A DNA stretch of 43,427 nt from Betaproteobacteria bacterium (GTDB taxonomy: Bacteria > Pseudomonadota > Gammaproteobacteria > Burkholderiales > CAIKXV01): assembly GCA_021298815.1 (NCBI GenBank), contig JAJTHE010000039.1:1-43427 (forward strand). The letters are read 5' to 3'. The position numbers and the translations under genes are program-made. The notes beneath the pieces are model-generated. The model was given only the letters and a program-made list of their open reading frames with translations. It ran no database searches and was not told the DNA's origin. Numbering within the stretch: the first letter of the stretch is position 1; every line of letters starts with the position of its first letter. Shown in pieces: positions 38,195 to 43,427 of this stretch.

Positions 38195-39548
38195 CACGAT
38201 CGCGGCGGTCGCCACGGCCCCGGGCCGTGCGGGTGTAGGAATCGTACGGATATCGGGGCCGCAGTCGGCCCGGGTCGCCGAGGGGATCGTCGGCGGTGTC
38301 CCCGTCGAACGGCAGGCTGCGTTGCGCACGTTCCGGGATGCCTCGGGGTCGGCGCTCGATATCGGCATCGCGTTGTGGTTCGCCGGGCCGCGTTCGTTCA
38401 CTGGCGAGGATGTCCTCGAACTGCATGGCCACGGCGGCCCGGTCGTCCTGCGCAGCGTGCTGCAGCGCTGCGTCGAACTCGGTGCGCGCCTGGCCGAACC
38501 GGGCGAATTCACCCGACGTGCGTTCGTCAACGACCGGATCGACCTTGCCCAGGCGGAGGCGATCGCAGACCTGATCGACGCGGCGAGCGAACAGGCAGCG
38601 CGTGGGGCCTTGCGGTCGCTGTCCGGGGAATTCTCGGCGGCGATCGATCGCGTGGCGAGCGCGTTGCTCGACCTGCGCATCCTGGTCGAGGCGACGCTGG
38701 ATTTTCCGGAAGAAGACGGCGTCGACTTCCTGGCGGAATCCGATGCGATGCAGCGCCTGGATCGGGTACGGTCAGAACTGGCCGGCGTGTTCCGCGCGGC
38801 ACGCCAAGGCAGTGCCTTGCGCGAGGGACTGGTGGTGGTGCTGGCGGGCGCGCCGAACGTGGGCAAGTCTAGCCTGCTCAACCGGCTCGCGGGCGACGAT
38901 GTGGCGATCGTCACGGAACACCCCGGCACCACGCGGGATACCGTGCGGCAGACGATCGTCGTCGACGGACTGCCGGTGCATCTGGTGGATACGGCGGGAT
39001 TGCGGCACAGCGACGATCCGGTCGAGCAGCTAGGGATGCAGCGGACCCGCGATGCATTGATGAAGGCGGATCTCGTCGTGTCGGTGCGCGCGGTCGGTGG
39101 CGAAGGCCAGGGCAGCGGCGAAGTGCCCGTTCCGGCTGTCGCGGCGCGCGCGCTGGCCGCGATTCCCGCCTCGGTGGCACGGCTGCAGGTGGTTAACAAG
39201 ATCGACCTGTCCGGGGAAGTGGCCAGCGAGTCCGAAGGCCCGGGCGGCTGGACGATCCGCCTTTCGGCGCGGACCGGCGACGGGCTCGAGCGGTTGCGCG
39301 CCGCGCTGCTGCGCGTCGGTGGCCGGTCCGAAACGGGGGAAGGGGCGTTCCTGGCGCGAACCCGTCACCTGTTGGCGCTGCAGGCGGCCGATGGGCATCT
39401 CGCGGCGGCGGCGGGGGCGCGACTGCCTGCCGACCTGATCGCCGAGGAATTGCGCCTCGCTCATGAGGCACTCGGATCTATTGTCGGACAGATGACATCA
39501 GACGACTTACTGGGTGAGATCTTCTCGCGGTTCTGCATCGGGAAGTAG
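38160..39548 (+). CDS. mnmE: tRNA modification GTPase MnmE
   Basis: A 462-residue GTPase that, with MnmG, makes the cmnm5U34 modification in the tRNA wobble position. The N-terminal tetrahydrofolate-binding domain (DTIAAVATAPGRAGVGIVRISGP) is followed by a helical domain with the inserted G domain: G1 AGAPNVGKSSLLNRL, G3 DTAGLRHSDDPVE and G4 NKID. The C-terminus has the signature FSRFCIGK with the functional Cys. Two ATGs are possible: 38160 (after gagg) and 38178; both overlap the end of yidC. It is the last core gene before the accessory region and its 3' end is intact. Confidence 0.96.
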   Translation: MRPSRRMRASADTIAAVATAPGRAGVGIVRISGPQSARVAEGIVGGVPVERQAALRTFRDASGSALDIGIALWFAGPRSFTGEDVLELHGHGGPVVLRSVLQRCVELGARLAEPGEFTRRAFVNDRIDLAQAEAIADLIDAASEQAARGALRSLSGEFSAAIDRVASALLDLRILVEATLDFPEEDGVDFLAESDAMQRLDRVRSELAGVFRAARQGSALREGLVVVLAGAPNVGKSSLLNRLAGDDVAIVTEHPGTTRDTVRQTIVVDGLPVHLVDTAGLRHSDDPVEQLGMQRTRDALMKADLVVSVRAVGGEGQGSGEVPVPAVAARALAAIPASVARLQVVNKIDLSGEVASESEGPGGWTIRLSARTGDGLERLRAALLRVGGRSETGEGAFLARTRHLLALQAADGHLAAAAGARLPADLIAEELRLAHEALGSIVGQMTSDDLLGEIFSRFCIGK

Positions 39549-39732
39549 GTGCAGTTCCGAGGATATCCGTCGGGTTCCGATAGAGTTCATTAAGCCCATG
39601 AAAGACATGGATTAATATTCAATAGAGTACCTGTGGTTTCCAGCGCTAGCCGGCCTATTTTGTGTACACGTATGGGTACACATTGCGCGTATGATGCGCA
39701 AAAACCCTCATGTGTACACAGGAGGCCTGCCC
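39549..39732 (+). promoter_or_regulatory. Repeat-rich leader of the integrase gene
   Basis: The 184-base gap is AT-richer than its surroundings and holds several symmetric elements: CCATG-AAAGA-CATGG (39596-39610), TGTGTACAC (39661-39669), GTACACA (39676-39682), TTGCGC-GTATGAT-GCGCAA (39683-39701) and the perfect palindrome TGTGTACACA (39711-39720). The three GTACAC-type boxes, clustered in the 72 bases before the integrase start, look like operator or integrase arm-binding sites. A TATGAT at 39690-39695 could be a -10 box but has no matching -35. No tRNA was found here. Confidence 0.5.
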
Positions 39733-40911
39733 ATGCCGCTCACAGATCTCGCCATCCGCGCGCTCAAGCCACAGGCCAGCCGCTACAGCCGAACCGACGA
39801 ACGCGGGCTCGTGCTGGAGGTGTTCCCCACCGGCGGCATGCTCTGGCATTACCGCTACCGGCTGAACGGCAAGGCCGAGCGCGTCACGCTGGGTCGCTAC
39901 CCGGCGCTGCCGCTGAAGCAGGCAAGGCTCGAGCGCGACCGGCGCGAGGCGATGGTCGCGCAGGGCCAGTCGCCGGCGGCGCAGAAGCGCCTGGCCAAGG
40001 TTGCTCTGGCGGCCGACACCACGGTGGCCGCGTTCGGCGAGCGCTTCTTCCGGGAGGTAGTGGCCAAGGACCGGAAGGATCTGACCCTTCCCCGGCGCTA
40101 CTTCGACAAGGCGATCGTTCCGGCCATCGGCCACAAGGCGGTGCGCGAGGTGACGACCGAGGATGTACGCGCGATCATCTGGCGCAAGAAGGAAGAAGGC
40201 TTCGACGCGGCGGCCGGTGCAATCCGCGGCGTGCTCAAGCGCCTGTTCGACTACGCGATGTCCGCCGGCCTCGCCACCGCTAACCCGGTGCTGGCGCTGC
40301 CGATGCGGCATGTGCACCGCGCCCGCTCGCGTGAGCGAGCGCTAGCCCCCGAGGAGATCCGCGTGTTCCTCAAGGCCGCTGTCGACTCGAACGTCCGGCG
40401 GCAGTTCAAGGTGGCGCTGCGGCTGATCCTGCTGACGCTGGTGCGCAAGTCCGAGCTGATGTTCGCGCGCTGGGAACATGTGGACTTCGAGAAGGCAGAG
40501 TGGTCGATCCCGGCCGAGCATTCGAAGACGGGCAAGCCACACCTGGTGTTCCTGTCGCCGCAGGCGCTGGCATTGTTCACCGAGTTGCGCTCACTCGCTG
40601 GCGGCAGTGAGCTGGTGCTGCCCGGTCGCGGGACGCTGACCAAACCGTTTGCCCACAGTGCGATCAACAATGCGCTGAAGGTGGCGCTGCGCGGGCAGGA
40701 CATCCCGGCGTTCACGATTCATGATCTGCGGCGCACGGCGTCAACGCTGCTGCACGAGCACGGCTGGCCGGCGGATGTGGTCGAGAAGGCGTTGAACCAC
40801 ACGATCGGCGGTGTGCGTGGGGTCTATAACCGGGCGGAATACTCGGGGCAGCGGAGGGAGATGCTGGAGTTTTGGGGGGAGTATGTGGACCGGTTGGGGA
40901 AGGGGGCTTGA
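39733..40911 (+). CDS. Tyrosine-type (DUF4102/P4-like) site-specific integrase
   Basis: A 392-residue recombinase of the type found on genomic islands. The N-terminal Arm-binding domain (DUF4102; MPLTDLAIRALKPQASRYSR, RVTLGRYPALPLKQARLERD) precedes a core-binding SAM-like domain (about 95-190). The catalytic domain shows the R-H-x-R-H-Y constellation: Arg in LTLVRKSELMFARW, HDLRRTASTLLHEHG and LNHTIGGVRGVYNRAEY, with the nucleophile Tyr in VYNRAEY. The ATG has a strong ribosome site (aggagg, 8 bases before). The frame extends upstream to 39691 but that start lies in the operator region. The protein looks intact. The island it belongs to should continue to the right. Confidence 0.93.
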   Translation: MPLTDLAIRALKPQASRYSRTDERGLVLEVFPTGGMLWHYRYRLNGKAERVTLGRYPALPLKQARLERDRREAMVAQGQSPAAQKRLAKVALAADTTVAAFGERFFREVVAKDRKDLTLPRRYFDKAIVPAIGHKAVREVTTEDVRAIIWRKKEEGFDAAAGAIRGVLKRLFDYAMSAGLATANPVLALPMRHVHRARSRERALAPEEIRVFLKAAVDSNVRRQFKVALRLILLTLVRKSELMFARWEHVDFEKAEWSIPAEHSKTGKPHLVFLSPQALALFTELRSLAGGSELVLPGRGTLTKPFAHSAINNALKVALRGQDIPAFTIHDLRRTASTLLHEHGWPADVVEKALNHTIGGVRGVYNRAEYSGQRREMLEFWGEYVDRLGKGA

Positions 40912-41279
40912 TCGGCGGCGTTCGGCGGCCTGCTGTAAACAATTATCGGCAGCTGGCTGACCGGAAGAGACTGGTTGCGGTCGTTCGGATTTGGCGGGTG
41001 GATGTCGGCGATCGCCGATAACTGACGTTGGCTAGTTTCTGCGGCGGTTGTCCGCTGTGCATGCGAACTTGGCTTTCGGCGGCGGCGGGGCGCGGAGGCG
41101 GGTCAACGAGTCGGCGACTATGCTCGACCGACGACTGCTCTCACTGGCTGCCAAAGGTCGCTGCCGACCCTGAGCGGAACTTCGAGAACTTTCTGCTCGA
41201 AGGCCGGAGCATCCGCGCCGACGTACACGAGTGGCTGGCGGAGCGGCTGCCGAAGAACTCACGGCAGAGTTGATGGTGA
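40912..41279. other. Gap between the integrase and rtcR, with a doubtful small open frame
   Basis: This 368-base stretch has no recognised gene. An open frame on the plus strand at 41028-41273 (TTG start, about 81 codons, no ribosome site) would encode a Cys/Arg-rich N-terminal part and a more protein-like end (DPERNFENFLLEGRSIRADVHEWLAERLPK), which could be the remnant of a real gene. Two distant halves TTATCGGC (near 40940) and GCCGATAA (near 41014) form an 8-base inverted repeat 70 bases apart. It reads like a decayed island junction. Confidence 0.3.
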
Positions 41280-41309
41280 GGAGACGATCGTCAAGCGGCG
41301 ATCGTCTCC
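41280..41309 (-). terminator. Hairpin spanning the rtcR stop codon
   Basis: An 11-base perfect inverted repeat GGAGACGATCG (41280-41290) and CGATCGTCTCC (41299-41309) encloses an 8-base loop that contains the rtcR stop codon. There is no T-run after it. It could protect or end the rtcR message, or be a remnant of an insertion target. Confidence 0.55.
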
Positions 41310-42892
41310 CAACTCAGGCCATGCTTGTGCAGATACTTCCGGAGGCGGTCGGCGTCGTTGACAACCGTACGCTGGGTTCGTGAGCGATCAAAAAGCTTGC
41401 GCCCCGCGTCCGACAGCGATCGGGAATCGCGACACACCTTCACGACGGCTTCCAGTTGCACTCGGTCGAAGTAGTCGAGTTCCTTCAAGCGTTCCTCGGG
41501 CAGCAGCGTGCCGAGATCTACTTCTCCATGTTGCGGCTCGCGTTCCGAGCGCTGCCACAGCCATCGCAGGCGCTGGACCTCGGCCTCGACTTGCCCAGTT
41601 GTGATGCGCCCGCCGTCGGCCAGCGTGGCCAGGCGGGTCACGCTGGCGGACAGGTCACGGAAATTGCCGCTCCACGGTGCATCGGCCGACTGGGCGAAGC
41701 GCATGTAGTCGGCCTTGGCTTCCGCGTTGAAGCGCACGGCCCGTCCGAGTTCGACGCCGGCCTTCGAGAGCAGGTGCTCGATGTTGGGCTCCAGGTCTTC
41801 GGTACGCTGCGACAAGCCCGGCAGGGTGTAAGACCACAGGTTGATGCGTGCGTAGAGGTCTTCGCGGAAGCGTCCCTGTGCCACGTCCACGCGCAAATCG
41901 CGGTTGGTGCCGACGATCAGTTGGAAGTCGCTCGAGACCTCGCGATCGCTGCCCATCGGGAAGAAACGCTTCTCTTCCACAGCCTTGAGCAACATGGCCT
42001 GCTCGTCGGCACCGAGTTCGCCGATCTCGTCGAGGAACAGCACCCCATCATGGGCCGCACGAAGCAGCCCGGCGCGATCGGCGGCGGCGCCGGTGAACGC
42101 GCCCTTCTTGTGACCGAACAGCGTCGATGCGGCGCCGTCGCCCCGCAGCGTGGCGCAGTTGACTTCAACGAAATCGCCGCTTACCTGATGGCGGGACTTC
42201 TTCAACTCGAACATGCGCCGGGCAAGGTGCGATTTGCCGGCGCCGGTGGGTCCAGTCAGCAGGATGGGTGCGCGCGACCGGACCGCCACGCGCTCGATCT
42301 CCTCGATCAGCGCGTTGAATCCCTTGTTGCGCGTGGCAATGCCGTTTTTGAGGAATGCCAGCGCATCGCGCTGCTCCTGCTCGAATCGCTGGGCCAGCGC
42401 GTCATAGCGCGATAGATCCAGGTCGATGAGCGCGAAGCTGCCCGGTTCATTGCGAATCTGCTTCTTCGGCGGCGCGGTCTGCAGCAGCACGCCCGGCAAG
42501 AAGCGGGACTCCACCAACAGGAACAGGCAGATCTGCGCCACATGCGTGCCTGTGGTGATGTGGGCCCAGTACTGCTCCCGGTCGTTGTCGAACGGGTAGC
42601 GACGGACCCAGTCGTAGAGCGCGCCATAAACCTCGCCGAAATCCCAGGGATCGGCGATGTCCATCGCCACCAGGCGCACCTCGGTCTCTGGAGACACGGC
42701 GGCGATGTCGCGCTGCACGGCTTTGGCCAGAGCCTCGTGCTTGTTGACATGCAGCAGTTCGAGCCGGTGAACCAACGTGTCCTGGTGCTGCACCAGCGAG
42801 ACGGTCGGGCGCCACTTCTCCCATCGGCCGGCACCCTGCCCGGCATCGAGTTGGCTGCCCAGGAAACCCACGACAACTGTCTTCTTGGTCAT
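41291..42892 (-). CDS. rtcR: RtcR, CARF-domain sigma-54 activator of the RNA-repair operon
   Basis: A 533-residue bacterial enhancer-binding protein, full-length against E. coli RtcR. The N-terminal CARF-like domain (about 1-185; VVVGFLGSQLD, KWRPTVSLVQHQD, ITTGTHVAQICLFLL at 112-126) is the sensor of RNA damage. The AAA+ domain is intact: Walker A GPTGAGKS at 214-221, the sigma-54 loop GAFTGA at 264-269 and Walker B LFLDEI at 285-290. The C-terminal HTH (LSDAGRKLFDRSRTQRTVVNDADRLRKYL) binds upstream activating sites. It is divergent from the Rsr gene over about 200 bases with a sigma-54 promoter. RtcR proteins are auto-inhibited until the CARF domain binds an RNA-derived signal, which is known from E. 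coli work and not shown here. Confidence 0.96.
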   Translation of the reverse strand: MTKKTVVVGFLGSQLDAGQGAGRWEKWRPTVSLVQHQDTLVHRLELLHVNKHEALAKAVQRDIAAVSPETEVRLVAMDIADPWDFGEVYGALYDWVRRYPFDNDREQYWAHITTGTHVAQICLFLLVESRFLPGVLLQTAPPKKQIRNEPGSFALIDLDLSRYDALAQRFEQEQRDALAFLKNGIATRNKGFNALIEEIERVAVRSRAPILLTGPTGAGKSHLARRMFELKKSRHQVSGDFVEVNCATLRGDGAASTLFGHKKGAFTGAAADRAGLLRAAHDGVLFLDEIGELGADEQAMLLKAVEEKRFFPMGSDREVSSDFQLIVGTNRDLRVDVAQGRFREDLYARINLWSYTLPGLSQRTEDLEPNIEHLLSKAGVELGRAVRFNAEAKADYMRFAQSADAPWSGNFRDLSASVTRLATLADGGRITTGQVEAEVQRLRWLWQRSEREPQHGEVDLGTLLPEERLKELDYFDRVQLEAVVKVCRDSRSLSDAGRKLFDRSRTQRTVVNDADRLRKYLHKHGLSWETIAA

Positions 42893-42910
42893 AGCTCTCA
42901 GGATACATGA

Positions 42911-42926
42911 ATAGCTGTACCGCTAT
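42911..42926. promoter_or_regulatory. Inverted repeat, candidate RtcR upstream activating site
   Basis: ATAGC-TGTACC-GCTAT, with an additional AGCT...AGCT symmetry just beside it, lies in the rtcR-rsr gap, 110 bases upstream of the -24 element of the sigma-54 promoter. That is the distance range in which enhancer-binding proteins usually act. A second, weaker element (AGAA-AAACG-TTCT) lies near 42978-42990. Assignment to RtcR is inference. Confidence 0.4.
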
Positions 42927-43035
42927 AGCTCAGCGCCTCCAGTTTTCGACAGTCCGGGGCCAGTCGGTCCTGTTAGAAGAAAAACGTTCTATAAATCAGA
43001 TGTTTAGGAGATTCAGGTCCGCACATGCCGATGCC

Positions 43036-43051
43036 TGGCACACGCCGTGCA
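43036..43051 (+). promoter_or_regulatory. Sigma-54 (-24/-12) promoter of the rsr operon
   Basis: TGGCACACGCCGTGCA matches the sigma-54 consensus TGGCAC-N5-TTGCW in every position but one (GTGC for TTGC), and the GG and GC doublets have the required 10-base spacing. Transcription would start near 43062, giving a leader of about 30 bases before the ATG at 43094. RtcR, which keeps GAFTGA, is encoded divergently next to it. Confidence 0.85.
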
Positions 43052-43093
43052 ATGGATAGGGCACAGACAAGTTGAATGCAAAGGAGAACTTTC

Positions 43094-43427
43094 ATGGTCA
43101 ACACGCAACTCTTCAACACCCTCAAGGGCGCGCTGTTGCCGCAGGCCACGGCGTCGAACCACGAGCAGGCTGCGGCGTATGCGCTGAGCGCCAAGCACCA
43201 GCTGGCGCAGCTGGCGGCCACCGGTTGCCTGAACCAGACTTTCTATGCCGATGCCGATGCACAACTGGACGCCGTGACCGCGCTGGCTGCGAAGGTTGAC
43301 GCGGTGTTCGTGGCGCAGACGGCGGTTTACGCCCGCCAAGCCGGTCACATGAAGGACATGCCGGTGCTGCTGGCGGCGCTGCTCGCCGTGCGCGATGTGG
43401 CGCTGCTGGGCCAGGTGTTCGGCTGCG
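43094..43427 (+). CDS. rsr: TROVE-domain Ro60 homologue (Rsr), 5' part
   Basis: The first 111 codons of a TROVE-module protein, cut by the window end. The start is well set: aaggaga 7 bases before the ATG. Recognisable TROVE blocks are AAAYALSAKHQLAQLAATGCLNQTFY (about 27-52), KVDAVFVAQTAVYARQAGHMKDMPVLLAALLAV and the start of the following HEAT-like repeats. Bacterial Rsr forms a ring that binds single-stranded RNA ends and Y-like RNAs, helping exonuclease PNPase and rRNA quality control. In RNA-repair operons it stands beside rtcB/rtcA. Those partners, if present, lie beyond this window. Confidence 0.88.
   Translation, partial: MVNTQLFNTLKGALLPQATASNHEQAAAYALSAKHQLAQLAATGCLNQTFYADADAQLDAVTALAAKVDAVFVAQTAVYARQAGHMKDMPVLLAALLAVRDVALLGQVFGC

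Noticed and set aside
39549..39732. A tRNA gene as the integrase attachment target
   Set aside because: I looked for a cloverleaf with a GTTCGAATCC-like T arm in the gap next to mnmE and saw none; the hairpins there do not fit a tRNA.
39733..40911. The integrase as a broken gene
   Set aside because: All domains and the R-H-R-H-Y residues are present with no internal stop or frameshift, and length is normal.

Overview
The window is a chromosomal segment around the replication origin of a high-GC proteobacterium, most probably a phototrophic betaproteobacterium. The evidence is the dnaA-dnaN-gyrB / rpmH-rnpA-yidD-yidC-mnmE origin block, the fmt-rsmB-DUF4390-ntrY-ntrX order, a tkt-gap-pgk-pyk-fba glycolytic cluster, a PEP-CTERM protein and a light-harvesting 2 (LH2) operon. 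The LH2 alpha chain has an Ala/Pro-rich tail of the kind I recall from Rubrivivax-like organisms. No rRNA, tRNA, CRISPR array or insertion sequence was found.

Layout. 39-1886: a TauD-family dioxygenase and a convergent endonuclease/exonuclease/phosphatase-family protein. 2021-4261: a compact phototrophy operon with two TGT-N12-ACA (PpsR/CrtJ-type) sites, pucB, pucA, a hairpin-containing gap, the pucC assembly factor and an unlisted 31-codon membrane microprotein. 4297-7302: a small membrane protein, an SLC13-type transporter and an MFS permease, all on the minus strand. 7478-8320: a secreted PEP-CTERM protein with YWT beta-propeller-like repeats. 8399-15535 (minus strand): transketolase, GAPDH, phosphoglycerate kinase, pyruvate kinase and a class I aldolase. 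15640-22875 (minus strand): a two-component pair like NtrY/NtrX, a DUF4390 protein, rsmB, fmt and def. 23083-29766 (plus strand): a LysM protein, dprA, a type III topoisomerase and a VanZ-like membrane protein. 29797-39548: the origin region, with gyrB, dnaN and dnaA on the minus strand and rpmH, rnpA, yidD, yidC and mnmE on the plus strand.

From about 39,560 to the end the content is accessory. A tyrosine integrase with a repeat-rich upstream region is followed by a decayed-looking gap. Then come rtcR, a CARF-domain sigma-54 activator of RNA repair, and divergently from it the start of a TROVE/Ro60 (Rsr) gene behind a near-consensus sigma-54 promoter. This is the 5' edge of an RNA-repair operon; the ligase or cyclase genes and any Y-like RNA would lie beyond the window.

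The main points of interest are these. The LH2 alpha chain carries Phe44-Leu45 in place of Tyr-Trp, the signature of blue-shifted B800-820 (LH3) antennae. The pucC-linked microprotein is a candidate antenna accessory subunit. The NtrX-like regulator has lost all ATPase and sigma-54 contact motifs. The integrase-linked RtcR/Rsr locus may be mobile.
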